From Petrolisthes cinctipes (taxonomy: Eukaryota; Arthropoda; Malacostraca; Decapoda; Porcellanidae): a stretch of 64,000 nt of DNA. Below the pieces are notes generated by a model. It worked only from the letters and a program-made list of their open reading frames with translations, was not told the origin of the DNA and ran no database searches. The stretch is taken from assembly GCA_033782935.1 (NCBI GenBank), contig JAWQEG010000506.1:2558501-2622500 (forward strand). The letters are read 5' to 3'. Below, one piece after another: positions 1 to 11,191 of this stretch. How positions within the stretch are numbered: the stretch's first letter is position 1; each line of letters opens with the position of its first letter. Position numbers and translations under genes: made by a program.

Positions 1-27
1 GGGAAGGTTAGCTGCAAGTGAGTGTGG

Positions 28-1363
28 TTAGTAGTAGGGACTGTGTGTGTGCTGGAGAGTGTATGTGTATGCTGGGTGTATGTCTGTGTTGTACAGGGCG
101 GTGACATATTTACTCGGGCGCCGTATCGTGCTCCCCGAGCGGGATGTGAAGCCATCAGGGACCATCACAGGTTCGTCATCCCGCCGCTCCTGACGTGGTG
201 AAGGTGGTGTAGCAGGGCGAGGTGAGGGAGTGCGCCGTCGAGGAGGGCTGGCAGGACGAGGAGGCGTGGCTGGCATGACGTGGATGATGGGTGGCAATTC
301 CTGTGGAAGACTAGAAGGGATTATGGTTATCGAGTCATGGTCGGGTAACGGGTCATCAGGCCTAGGAATGGGTATAGGCAGGTCAGGGAGAGGTAGGGGA
401 GTGGGGTGTGGAGCGTGGTGGGGTGGAGAAGGTGTGGTGTCAGGTAGGTCTGGGGTATGGGCAGGTGGGGTGTTGATAGTAGTAGCGAGGGGTACAGGTA
501 ACAAGGGAAGGTCAGGAGAGGGTGGCGGTTGGGGTGAGGGTGGTGGTGAGGAATCTGGAGAGGTAGCGGGAGGAGGTGGTGGGATATGAGGTGGGGAATG
601 GATAGGTGATGGTGAGCATGCGGGTTTAGGTGAGTGATCATGAGAGATAGTAGGTAAAAGGTGGGTAGGTGATGGGGGAATGTGTATGATGATGTGGGGT
701 TGGGAGTTGGTGCTGAAGTAGAATGAAGTAGATGGTTGAGGTTGATGGGGGTGGGAGTAGTGTGTATGTGTGGTATGGTGTGGTGAGGTGTTTGGGGGTG
801 AGTGGTACGTATGCGTATGTGTTGGCATGTGAGCGGGTGGTAGGTGGGTAGGTGTGGTTGTCGGTGGTGGATGAGGTTGGTGGGTGAGGCTGGTGGAGGG
901 GTGGTTGGTGTGTGTGTATAGTATGATGCGGTGGAGTGGGTGGAGATGCGTAGTGTGTTTGCGTGAGTGGCACTGCGTGAGGTGTAGGTAGGAGTGGTGG
1001 TCGTCGTTGTGTGTGAGGCGAGTGGTGTGTGAGAGGTGCTGGATGCCTGGATGCGTGTGTGTGTGAGTGGTAGTGTTGAGACGAGGTGTGTGCTGGTTTC
1101 ACCCGTTCCCAGGACGTGACGTAAGGCTTGTCGTGTATACGTAGAGTGACAGTTGCGTCCGTCCTGGCGAGCAAGGGATGAGGGCCAGTGTACAGCTGCT
1201 GGAGCGGTGTGCGGTGTGAGTCCATCCTGAGTAGGAGCGAGGGTGCAGTGTGTAGGTCGGGTGGTGTGTAGGTAGGCCTGGTATGCTGGCGTGTAGGCGT
1301 AGGTGCGGCGTTAGCTATGGCGCGCTTGAGTGCCGGCAAGAATGAGAGGTTAGATGTGTCCAC
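28..1363 (-). pseudogene. gypsy-1 pol C-terminal Pro/His/Thr-rich tail
   Basis: Two long overlapping minus-strand reading frames (638-1363 and 28-828) encode the region after the integrase core. The first begins with integrase C-terminal-like sequence (YTGPHPLLART, then VTSWERVKPAH near 1090-1200). It then becomes extremely rich in Pro, His, Thr and Ser and ends with a conserved-looking PDGFTSRSG motif and RRPSKYV near 100-180. The same tail occurs at 33315-34285 and, more diverged, at 46500-47370, so it is a real part of this retroelement lineage and not random low complexity. A frame switch near 640-830 means the copy is broken. The element continues past the left window edge, where its 3' LTR should lie. 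The function of the tail is unknown; low-complexity tails are common in retroelement pol proteins but I cannot assign one. Confidence 0.6.
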
Positions 1364-2150
1364 ATCAGTTGCAGTAATCTGGCCAGGGAAACGTAGGTCC
1401 TTGTCGAAAACGAGCTCTGCTGGTGAGTGTTTCAGGTCCTCTTTCAGGGTGGTATGTATTGTCAGGAGGATGAGAGGGAGGGCGTCAGTCCATTGATCAG
1501 GCTGTAGTGCTCAGAACGCATCCTTCAAGCAGCGATGGAATCTCTTGACCATGCCGTTACTTGCTGGGTGGTACGCGGTGGTCCGTTGACGACGTGTCCC
1601 TAATAATGTGAGCATGTCCTGCCACGCCCTAGACTCGAATTGTGTCCCTTGATCAGTGACAATAACTGCAGGGGGACCAAAGTTAGACACCCAGTCACTG
1701 AGAAAATGGCGGGCTGTGCCATCAGCTGTGATGTCACACTTAGGGACAGCTGTACACCACCGTGTCGTCCTGTCTACTCACGTCAGGAGATATCGGTACC
1801 CTCCGGAGGATGGGAAAGGGCCCACGATGTCGACGTGTATGGTGTGGAATCTGCTGGAAGGAACGGTGAACTCGTGAATTTGTGAGTGTGTATGTCGTCC
1901 TACCTTCGCACGCTGACAGGAGATGCAGGCTGTCACCCAATCCTTCACTTGCCTTCTCATCCCTGGCCATACTGCACGTCGACTAATGAGGCGAAGTGTA
2001 CCTGCAATTCCCGGGTGGTTTATGGAGTGATAGTGATTGAATTGCTCAGGTATGTAGGGGCGTGGCAGGATGTGTCACACCAGATGCGTGTTGTAGAGTC
2101 AGGTGCCGTTATGCGTTCAAGGCGTAGGCCAGTGTCGCCAGTGTCCTGAA
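1364..2150 (-). pseudogene. gypsy-1 integrase (defective)
   Basis: Integrase catalyses insertion of retrotransposon cDNA. On the minus strand the zinc-binding end is visible (CISCQRAKVGRH, about 1870-1910), followed by the core with the first catalytic Asp in VDIVGPFP (about 1820) and the second in VTDQGTQFES (about 1640). The expected NGMVERF block reads NGMVKRF at about 1545-1560, so the third catalytic residue, Glu, is replaced by Lys. An in-frame stop follows near 1508-1511 (TCAGAA on the plus strand) and a frameshift lies near 1780. The order RT, RNase H, integrase is that of Ty3/gypsy elements. This copy cannot make a working integrase. Confidence 0.8.
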
Positions 2151-2152
2151 GG

Positions 2153-3486
2153 TCACTGAGTATCATCTTGTTGGGCGTGGACGAGTGCTGCATAGTCTAG
2201 AGGAGGAATGTGTTGTACTGTAGAGATGAGTGGGTATGGTGGTGGTGCCCTTGAAAGTGCGTCAGCCACTGTGTTGTCTGCCCCCCATACGTGCCGTGTA
2301 TCTGTAGTATATTCGGAGATGAATGAGAGATGTCGAGATACTCGTGGTGACCAGCTGGCACCAAGTTGTTTCATGGCTGTCGTAATTGGTTTGTGATCGG
2401 TACATATGTGGAAAGCCCTGTCTTCCAGGAAGTGGCGGAAGTGTTTAACGGCATCATGCATGGCCACCAACTCCCTGTCAAAAGCGCTGTATTTTCTCTG
2501 TGGTAGCTAGAGGCGTTTGATAAAAAACGCGGTGGGCTTTAGCACTTTGTCAACCTCCTGTTGTAACACTGCTCCTACAGCGTCGTTGGATGTGTCAGTG
2601 TATATGGAGGTAGGCGCTTAGGGCGTGGGGTATGCCAGGAGGGTGGAGTCAGCAAGCTTATAATTCACCTCGCTGAAGGCGGACTCTGCTGCAGGGTTCC
2701 AAGTGAGTTTCTTCTGGGAGGCTTTCTTCAAGCCCTTCAGCAGGTCATGGAGTGGGGCGAGTGTTGCTGCGGCGTGAGAGATAAAGCGGTGATAATAATT
2801 CACCACCCCTAAGAATTCTCTCAGTTTCCTAGCCGTGGTAGGGAGAGGGAACTCCAGTACGGCCTCCACCTTCTGTGGGAGTGGGGTAATTCCCTGCGGG
2901 GTAACACGGTGGCCGAGAAAGTCTAGTTGGTCCGTCCCTATTATGCTCTTAGATGGGTGATTCTTAAGTCCATAATATTGCAGTCGGGAGAATAATTCCA
3001 GCAGGTGTTGTTGGTGTTGCTCATGATTGCCTGAAGCGATGAGGATGTCGTCGATATAAACCACTACATAATCGAGGCCTCGTAGTACCTTATCCATAAA
3101 TCTCTGGAATGTCTACGCTGCGTTATGTAAGCCGAAGTTCATTACAGGGAATTTGTATTGCCCGAAGGGAGTGGTTATCGCCGTCTTTTTGATATCCTCC
3201 TCTGCGACAGGGATCTGGTGGAAAGCCCTTATGAGGTCAATCTTTGAGAAAACTGTACATCTTGCAGCTTCGAGCGAAAGTCAAGGATATGCATGATGGT
3301 ATATCTGTCAGGAATGGTGATTGCATTAAGGACCCTGTAATCCCCACATGCCCTCCATCCACCTTCCTGCTGTTTAGGTACCATGTGCAGGGGTGACGCC
3401 CATGCGCTGTCAGACGGCCTGGCTACCCCTTGTTTGATCATCACAGTGAATTCCCGTTGTGCAGCTCCTAGTCGTTCTGGGGGCAT
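2153..3486 (-). pseudogene. gypsy-1 reverse transcriptase and RNase H (broken)
   Basis: The minus strand encodes a Ty3/gypsy reverse transcriptase. Its N-terminal fingers are at 3486-3250 ([19 protein letters not shown]), the palm follows after a one-base frame change near 3240, and the catalytic box YIDDIL is intact at about 3045-3065. A TAG stop (plus-strand CTA at 3113-3115) interrupts the [13 protein letters not shown] block. The connection and RNase H follow, with FLGVVNYYHRF at about 2800 and CTDHKPIT then ADNTVADALSRAPPP at 2230-2420; further stops lie near 2510 and 2620. The protein would copy element RNA into DNA in cytoplasmic particles. It is clearly non-functional here, and no close relative can be named without a search. 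Confidence 0.85.
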
Positions 3487-3829
3487 TCATCGAAGTTTGA
3501 CAAATACTGGGAGGCCTGTCGTTGGGATAGTGTGGCGGATACCTGCGTCCTTGATCTTTGGAGAAGCCTCTGCAGAGCGTAGGAGTGGGAAATCGTGAAT
3601 AATGCTATCGTACGTGTTAATTTGTGTGATTTGTGTAATGGTAGGCGTGGCTCGTCGACAGTTTCTGGTGGGAATAGTAGCTCCAGAAGGTTGGTGTATG
3701 AGTCTGTTACGTTTAGCATCGATTAATTAGTCATGAGCCGTCAGGAAATCCAAGCCCAGTATTGGTGCTTGGACGTCCGCTACAACGAAAGGCCAGATCA
3801 CGTACTCGTCCTTCAATAGTGTGACGCCC

Positions 3830-4072
3830 TTACTCCTGGTTCTGTAGGTGGCGATAGAATGGTTTGCAGCGAGGAGATCGTAAGCAGTAGACGCCTGTCT
3901 CTTGCGGCCCTTCTCCAGGGGGGACTACGCTCACGCTCAATTCGGAGCCCGAGTCGATAAGAAATGTGTCTCCTGACTCGAGGTCCTCTACCCATAGCAG
4001 TGTACGGGCATGATTGCGTGGGGGCAAACCTGTACCCCGCCGGAGGAATCTCTGGAGGTATGAGGGGGGCAC
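3830..4072 (-). pseudogene. gypsy-1 aspartic protease remnant
   Basis: An 80-residue minus-strand frame contains FLIDSGSELSV, which fits the retropepsin active-site block (hydrophobic-hydrophobic-Asp-Ser-Gly) and lies between gag and RT as expected. The second conserved block (hydrophobic-GRD or GAD) is not obvious and the frame changes around 3820. The 3490-3820 stretch should encode the rest of protease and the linker into RT, but only fragments in other frames are visible. No CCHC zinc knuckle was recognised between gag and protease. Confidence 0.6.
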
Positions 4073-4502
4073 ACGTGCGTTGACATGGGAAGACGTACGA
4101 TGAGCTGAGTCTGTGCGTGGTTCAGGGCGTGGCGTAGTAGCATGGGTGGCTTGGGAGTGTTGATCGACCTGTCGTAGCGTAGAGTGTGAGGAACGTACGG
4201 CAGTGGCGTAGGAGTGACGTAGAGGTGTGGGCAGAGAGGCGTCCTGAGGGTTCGTGTGCTTGTTTGTTGCCTCGAGAGTATGGTAATTGTCGTTCTTGTA
4301 TCGTTGCGTCGTGGGTACGCATGTTGCAGGCCCGTGGTGTTGGCTAGGATATGTGGCGGTGGCATTCTGGGCGTGTTCTTGCCACCGCCTTACTCATTTC
4401 CCGGGTTGACACGGGGTGAATGGCGAGTGTCAGGGGATGCTCACTGGCAATGCGTGCGGCAATTACGTGCAAATTAACAAAGCGTTGGTGGTAGAAACAC
4501 AG

Positions 4503-5821
4503 TTACGTGAGTGGAGTGTTGTTATTGTGTTGATAGGGTAAAGGATTGAAATGTGGAGGTTGTGTTGTGCTGTGTGAGGTAGTGTATCGAGTTAACTGTG
4601 GAAGAATGCGTGGGGTTGGAATAACATGTTGGTGAAAATAAGGGTGGTTCTGCTGGGGGTGAGTGTTATGGAAGGGAGTACTGGGGTGTGCATACATGTT
4701 TGGGTAATGGTGTAGTGTGGCTGATTGGTGGGGCTGAGTGGAGACGTGTGTGTGAAGTTGATGATGTGGGTATGAGTGTGGAATAGGCGTATGATGGTGG
4801 GGGAGGTTGGAAGTGGGGTGAAGTTGTTTAGATGGGGGTGATGTGTTGTGTAGATGAGGTTGAATGGTCGTGGGGGGTGTGGAGGTGGTTGTTTGTGCTT
4901 GATGGGTAGGGTATGAGTGTGGAATAGGCGTATGATGCTGGGGGGGGTTGGAAATGGGGTGAAAATGTTGAGATGGGGGTGATGTGTTGTGTATATGAGG
5001 TTGAATGGTCATGGGGGGTATGGAGTTGAATGTGTGTGCTTGGTGGGTAGGGTATGCGAGGTGTTGGAAGTGAGGAGAGGAAGTAGGTGGCGCGTGATGT
5101 GTAGAGGGTGTTGAAGGTGGTGGCGTAGTGGTGTTTGTATTGATGTGGTGGTGTAGTTGTGGTGGGTCGGCCTCTGAGTATACGTTCATGATATCGTCAG
5201 CGTGCTTAACGTATTGGTTTATGGGCAGATCAAGGTGGGCCTGAAGGTGGAGTTGCACTGTCGTCGAGAAAAGCTTGGAGTGGCGCCTCTTGAGTAGCGC
5301 GTCTGACAAGTGGTTTCCAGCCTTCTCGTTCAGCTGCTGCATGTGACGTAAGACTATTGATGGACGGCGGCCATCAACTTGTATATCTTCTAGGGCCTTC
5401 AGGTATTCCTGGTCAGATATACCATGTAATGAAATGATAGCGTCCTTCAAATCTTCGTAGCATGGGCGTTGAGTGAGAGTGGTAGGGATAGCATCGAATA
5501 CGTCCTCTGGGAGTATCCAGAGGACGGCATTGAACTTCTGCTCGCTCATGAAGTTTGAGGTGCACCACATAGTTTCCATGTGACGGAACCAAGAGTGTAC
5601 GTTGGGTGAGAAAGGTGGGACGTAAGGGGATTGTGAGGTGGCATTATGTAAAGAGGATGTAGTGGGTGTTGAAGTGGAAGAATGTTGTGGAGGTGAGTGA
5701 ACGGCAGCATCAAGTGATGGGGGGGACACTACTGTTTGTGAGGCCGGAGTGGTGTCGATAGTGTAGTAATGTGAAAAATATGGGAAAGGTAGGTGTACGA
5801 GAGTGTAGTAATAATAATATC
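4503..5821 (-). CDS. gypsy-1 Gag, capsid part
   Basis: A 408-codon minus-strand frame (5729-4503) remains open. Residues about 30-190 resemble the insect-type Ty3/gypsy capsid: a PPFSP-x5-WF entry (VPPFSPNVHSWFRHMET), then FNAVLWILPEDVFDAI, YEDLKDAI and LPINQYVKHADDIMNVY. The C-terminal half is a His/Pro/Thr-rich tract with two near-identical blocks of about 170 bp (4760-4920 and 4925-5090) sharing SYPTHQAQT-type segments, a likely internal duplication. Gag would form the virus-like particle. The open frame is long, but the coding context upstream is interrupted by two DNA transposons, so the 5' start is not next to this exon. The ATG at 5729 may not be the native start. Confidence 0.7.
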
Positions 5822-6750
5822 CTACTATACGTTTCAGCGCCGGACAGACGGTGTTTTTCGTAAATATCTCTTAAACGAATCGTTGTATCAATATAATATT
5901 TCAGCACACTGTCTTTAACACCCAGGCGTAATTTATGGCTGACATACCACATTACTATATGTGTTATGTTAGGAGTTTACTGAGTGATATTAAGCCTAAT
6001 CCAGTCATCATATCTAAGGCGTTATAGAGAATCGGACGAGTGTGGGGTACTCGTGTAACCCCTCTACCAACACCCCGAAATCCCCCCACACCATTCCTTC
6101 CTTCCCTACCCCAATATCTCATTATCCCCCTCCCCGTTTCACTCTTCAACCCCCTATTTACACCATCCACCTTCCATTTTTTATTTTTTTTATGACAGTA
6201 TGTATATACGTATCGTTCATTAGTAATATTGTTTAATACAGTTACCGTTGTGTGTGGACAAGAAAACCAGAGTGGGTGAAATGACCATTAAAGCAATAGC
6301 TAATCCCGTTGTTAATGGCCGTATAGCCGGATAATAACCCACGTGTCTAAGGCGACCAGAAAAATGATTAATTTTGGTTTTGGGCAACCAAATATAATCG
6401 TTCATGGTTGCTTCATGTGTTCTTTACCTTTTTAAATAACCAATTTATGTCTTAATTCAATATTCACAATCTCCCGTATCCCCTCCCCCTCTCTCTGAGG
6501 TATGAGGTACCCCCCAGTCCGAGGCTATGACTCAAGTAGTGACAGGGTAGAAATCATTGACTGCCGAGGCGCACCTATTAGCAACAATGTTGTCAATTTG
6601 CCCCCGTGGATGCAGGACAGAGTTTGTTCTTCGTCTTGCCACATTGTACAAACGTGAAAGCCAGTGATGATGAAGACGATGACGTTTTCCTTGACAGTGA
6701 TTGTGAATAAATTTTGTTTTATCATGTTTGCATCATTAAATCCTACACTG

Positions 6751-6795
<45 letters not shown>

Positions 6796-7482
6796 GGTGA
6801 TAATATAAATATAAAGGGGACAAGTCAACAAAATAACATTATATTAACTGGACCAAGTTGACATTTTATAATGAATAGGTACACAGTATCTAATAACTTT
6901 GCCTAGAAGGTCCAGACCACAGGTAATGCCAGTACATCGTGTTCACTTGCATGGTTGACCATAAGGACTGCAAACATGGACCTTCTACATACTACATGTA
7001 TGTAAACATGCTGTTGTACAGTAATTATCAAAGTGAAATACGTCTTGCCTCTATAAAATTGTACTGCACCATACTCTTAGTTAATAATCATATCTATACA
7101 TATACATCTACATAACATTCTAATATATAATACAGTGATGGAAGAAATAGGGAGGGACACGAGTGATGAGGGAGGCGAGGAGCTAGGGGGAGAAGAGGAG
7201 GAGGGAGGGGTGAGAAGGGGGGGATGTAGTTGTGGTTAGGAATGGTTTGGGAGGGTGTTGGGGGGCCACACTTTCCTTCGAATGCGTCAATATGACTAGC
7301 CAGCTTTGTGCTATTTTTCACGAGTAAACTCCTCGCATAACACATATAGGAATTTGGTATGTCAGCCATAAATTACGCCCGGGTGTTAAAGATAGTGTGT
7401 TGAAATATTATCTTGATACAACGATTCGTTTAGGAGATATTTGCGAAAAATAGCGTCTGTCCGGCGCTGAAACGGATAGTAG
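5822..7482. mobile_element. 1.66 kb TIR element, copy A
   Basis: The ends are inverted repeats of about 168 bp (5822-5989 and 7314-7482), starting CTACTATACGTTTCAGCG on the left and ending as the near-complement on the right. A second copy in the opposite orientation lies at 54070-55766, with the whole interior conserved, including a (TA)n tract at about 6753-6791. It sits in the gag leader of gypsy-1. The TSD is not certain: a TA placed inside the shared CCTACTAT end is possible. Small frames (91 aa at 7369-7094 minus; 68 aa at 6170-5964 minus) are open in both copies. On the plus strand a short acidic segment (DDEDDD, then a stop) near 6670-6709 recalls the C-terminus of some pogo/Tc1 transposases, a weak hint. 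Confidence 0.85.
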
Positions 7483-7721
7483 TGGTGGTGAGTGGTATGG
7501 GCTGGAATGGGCACAGGTGTGTGTGTGGGATACAAGAGGTGGCACAGGGACTTATATAAAAATAAAATGGAAGAAAATGGGGAAAAGTAGCACTTGGGGG
7601 CGTTGGCGGCGATGCACGTGGGGTGTGATTAGGGACGTGCACGTGGTTGGAGTTGAACATGTGTGTGGTGGAGGTGAGATGATCGGGCAGCGATGCACGT
7701 AGAGTGTTGTGAGGGTATGTA
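7483..7721 (-). pseudogene. gypsy-1 gag N-terminal segment with 80-bp repeats
   Basis: This stretch continues gypsy-1 upstream of copy A on the minus strand. It holds tandem units of about 80 bp carrying GCGATGCACGT (from 7609 and 7689), translated as repeats containing LRASLPD. The second unit is cut at 7720-7721 and resumes at 16014, on the far side of the large Tc1-like element. I read it as the repeat-bearing N-terminal part of Gag, but no known domain is recognised and the frame is offset by one across the junction. Confidence 0.5.
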
Positions 7722-8334
7722 CAGTCTGTTACAGTTCCGACTGGGCCACCCAGTATCGAGAAATCGTAGATGTGGCAGCAGTGTGTGTGTGCTCGAAAAT
7801 TATATGGATCGTCAACACTCTCCCTCTGTAGTGAACATGACTCTGCCTCAAAGTTCATTCCATAGATGGCGCTTTGTAGTTGTGGAAGGAATGTGGACTG
7901 CAGGGTTGCAGTTTCGGGAAACAGCTATGCTCGTGCCAATGAGTCATGAGCTCTCAGGCAGAGTGGTTGAGGAATGCTATTATGGAAATTTAGAACCTAT
8001 ATTACACAATGAGTAGGTGAAGCTAAGGTAAAGTTGTTCGTAGCCTGAACAGTGAATATTTCTTCTTAATGGTTATCATGTTTGGCATGCAACATTGCTC
8101 AGCCGTTCTGACAGAGCTCACGTCTCGTTGCCACGATTGTTATCTTGTTTTTCTACCAACTAGGATCGGGCAGATAGGTGGTTTTCTTTATCCATCATAT
8201 TTTGGTAAGCATAATTTGAGTTCACTTTTGATTTCGTATTATATTTGTAAGTCAGGTTACAATGTATTACATGCATAGTAAAATTCCTGCATTGCTAAAT
8301 ACTTTCTCGTAATAAAAATTTTAAAGTCAACTGT

Positions 8335-8403
<69 letters not shown>

Positions 8404-9050
8404 ATAAACACCATCTTATCTTATCCTATCTCTATTTTAATGACATCGAACAGAGAGTGAGGACCAATTCCACAGTTGTTCGTTGTGATTTGTTAGCACC
8501 CAAACGAAAGAAACTAAACTGTGTAAATGACTTGTGTCTGATTTATTAGAAGCATCTGATGAGTAAATTATACAGCTATTGTAATAATACAAATGCTCAA
8601 TTGATAGTTTTGGTGAATAGAAATAATCAGCTTTTGGGAAATCACGAAGCCTTACAAGTGTGTTTGGGGAGGACTCTGACAAAATGACTGTGGAATCAGT
8701 CCTGGCTCCCTGACATTCTACGTTAATAAACAAATTAGTAGTGTCGAAATAAGCGATCGTTTTGCCAGTGATAATCAACTCGCATTGATTGTTAACTGGG
8801 TTATGTTTGTTTTGAACCCACAGGTGAACGGGGAAGAGGCATCACTCCTAACGACCAAACGTGTGTTTAACCTACTAATAGATTACCCCAAGTTTTGCTA
8901 ATAGATACATTAATGTGTGCATAGTAGTAGGTGATCTACCAAATTTGCACACCGTTCACATAATGATGGATTTATTCCAGAGATAACGGTGTGTGGCTGT
9001 GGAGAAGAGAAGGGCGAAGTCTCAGAAAGTAGCCTAGGTGGGCAAGGTGA
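7722..9050 (+). repeat. Left inverted arm of Tc1-like element
   Basis: The arm pairs with the right arm (10175-10471, 10798-11664 and 15887-16013). Blocks recognisable in both include the terminal 120 bp, the GGCGCTTTGTAGTTGTGG region (7870), a microsatellite ((TC)n at 8338-8400, (GA)n at 11155-11187 in the partner), and CCACAGCCACACACCG-type sequence near 8990 and 10230. Divergence and small indels indicate age. The short frames across the arm look like chance and no gene is called. Confidence 0.8.
8338..8400. repeat. (TC)n microsatellite
   Basis: An uninterrupted dinucleotide run of about 63 bp in the left arm. The partner arm has a shorter, interrupted (GA)n at 11155-11187 and 11203-11228, so it has expanded or contracted since the arms were identical. 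Confidence 0.98.
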
Positions 9051-9266
9051 ACTTCGTTGGAACCCCATAGAGAACGTGTGGGCTAATATGATCAACTGCT
9101 GGGAGCCAGAGATGGTGGAGCGGAGACCCGAGGCACTAATGGCTCATACCCAGGCTCAGTGGGAGATGTTCCGCAACAAACCTAACAAATTCGACGCATT
9201 GTGGCCTCTGTGCCCGATAGACTGCGTGCCGTCATAGAGAAGGAAGGTGGCTGGACTGGATATTAA
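9045..9266 (+). pseudogene. Tc1-like transposase C-terminal fragment
   Basis: The plus strand encodes NPIENVWANM from 9061, the block around the third catalytic residue (Glu) of Tc1/mariner DD34E transposases. A divergent linker follows and then, after a frameshift near 9197-9200, PDRLRAVIEKEGGWTGY and a TAA at 9264-9266, the usual family C-terminus. The SPDL residues normally preceding NPIE are lost at the arm boundary (about 9052), and the two catalytic Asp residues and the DNA-binding domain are absent. It fits the TA-flanked CAG ends of the enclosing element and supports its classification. Confidence 0.8.
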
Positions 9267-10174
9267 TTGTCAATGTAAATAAAAAAATATTTTGTTTAAA
9301 TAAATGTTGTTGGGTTGTCAAGAATTGTATAACTCCTACTTTGCCTATTTACATTTATAGAGTGTTCCTGTCTATTGAAATTATGAACCTGTAAAGATGA
9401 CGAAAGTAGAGAATAACCAGAGTTTTATCTTTCCCCCGGCCAACGAGGGTTCGACCGCCGATTTTACAGCTGGTTAGCATATTTCTCGAATTTGGCTGGA
9501 GAGCAAGAAGTGCTGGGACGAAATGAAGGAAAATTGCTCCTAACAGTTAGGAATAAAAGTAACCATACGAAATTTTTAAAATAGTCTCATAGTCTTTCCC
9601 AGCTCATTTTACCTACTTGACTGCATTTCAACCCAACCATAGTTAATCTAACCTAACTGAACGGATTGCATTGACCAGGTCAGACTTGAAAAATAGGCCT
9701 CCGAATAGGGGACCCTCTGAGTGTGCAGCGTGTTTTAAGATGTGATCTCGGGCACGGACGCGAATATTTCATATTTCTTTATAATGCAAGTAAATCTTGG
9801 TTTAATCACGTGTTCTGTCTGACTTTTACTAGGTGCTAATTTTCTTTAGGATTATTACACATACAGCATGATATCGGTAATGTCAATTTAGACACATTCT
9901 TCTTTAATTTGTGTAGCTAACGTTATCCATTCATTACTTGATGACTCGAGAAAAAGATACACAGAATATGCGAGAGGGATAGTTTCGGAGTAATTTCATA
10001 ATTCGTAGGATTTATGGTAACGGGTGATACAATAAACAAAGTAATAAAAATCTTTAGGATTTTATCATTATAAGGAGTCGTTACTCTGAAACGCTCATCA
10101 AATACTGACTGGCAAACTACATTCCTAGCTAAAGTAATGACCCTACGTATCCGTGTGCTCAACCGGTGCCTTCC
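9267..10174. other. Central spacer of Tc1-like element, no gene seen
   Basis: An AT-rich stretch between the arms after the transposase fragment. The minus-strand 90-codon frame at 10195-9923 has no recognisable domain. A GGTTCGACC motif near 9447 resembles a tRNA B box, but no A box or cloverleaf partner was seen. Confidence 0.5.
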
Positions 10175-10484
10175 AGTGAACTTCACCTTGCCCACCTACT
10201 TTCCGAAACTTCGCCCTTCTCTTCTCCACAGCCACACACCGTTATCTCTGGAATAAATCAATCATTATGTGAACAATGTGCAAATTTGGTAAAACACCTA
10301 CTGTTATGCACACACTATTTTTCACTACAAAAGGTTAATTAGCAAAAATCGGGGTAATCTATTAGGAGCTTAAACACACGTTTGGTCGCTAGGAGTGATC
10401 CCTCTTCCCCATTCAGGTGTGGCTTCTAAACAAACATAACCCAGTTAATATAGCAATCAATGCCAGTTGATTATCATTGGCAAA

Positions 10485-10784
10485 TTGATTGATTGATTTT
10501 TGGCGCTGCAACATCGAGATCATATAGCGCCAGAAGAAGGTGATAGAAGAGGTGGGACAGCAAGCAGGAAGGAAATAGAAAGAAAAGAGACAGTTGAATA
10601 ACTGAAAGAGATTGGCTGGGGCCGAAGGGGCGCCCAAACCCTTAAAGTATTGCCCTCTATCACTACCGGCAATACCCCCCTACGGGGTCTAAAGGGGAAA
10701 GGGAGAAGAGGTGGAGATGAGGGAAAGGTGAAGAAAGAACAGGATAAGAAAAGTGAAGAAGTTAGAAGGAGGTGAAGAAGAATC
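10485..10784 (-). mobile_element. SINE (family A), with TSD
   Basis: The insertion is bounded by a perfect 13-bp TSD, TATCATTGGCAAA, at 10472-10484 and 10785-10797, and is absent from the partner arm near 8770. Read on the minus strand it carries CCCCGTAGGGGGGTATTGCC, then GGGCAATACTTTAAGGG and GCGCCCCTTCGGCCCC, and ends in an (AATC)n tail (plus-strand ATTGATTGATTGATT at 10484-10498). Related copies are at 24752-24949, 29521-30019 and 60606-60715. No clear tRNA-like A and B boxes were found, so the source RNA is unknown. Confidence 0.85.
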
Positions 10785-11148
10785 TATCATTGGCAAAAAG
10801 ATCACATATTTCGACACTTATTTGTTTAACGTAGAATGTCAAGGAGTCAGGGCCGGTCCCACATAGTCATTTTGTTTGTCAGATTCCTCCCCAAACACAC
10901 TCGTAAGCCTTCGTTATTTCCCAAAAGCTGAGTATACCTATTCACCAAAACTATCAAGCACTAGTATTATTACAATATCTGTAAACTTTACTCATCAGAT
11001 TAATCCAATAAATCAGTCAAAAGTCATTTACACAGTTTAGATTCTTTCGTTTGGGCGCTAACAAACTACAACGAACAACTGTGGAATTGGTCCTAAATCT
11101 CCATACGATTTCATATCTAAATAGACTGGATAAGATAAGATAGTGTTC

Positions 11149-11191
<43 letters not shown>

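Noticed and set aside
230..589. 119-codon plus-strand Gly-rich frame
   Set aside because: It is the antisense shadow of the Pro-rich gypsy-1 tail; composition follows from the opposite strand.
9430..9460. GGTTCGACC as a tRNA B box
   Set aside because: No A box, acceptor pairing or cloverleaf could be built around it.
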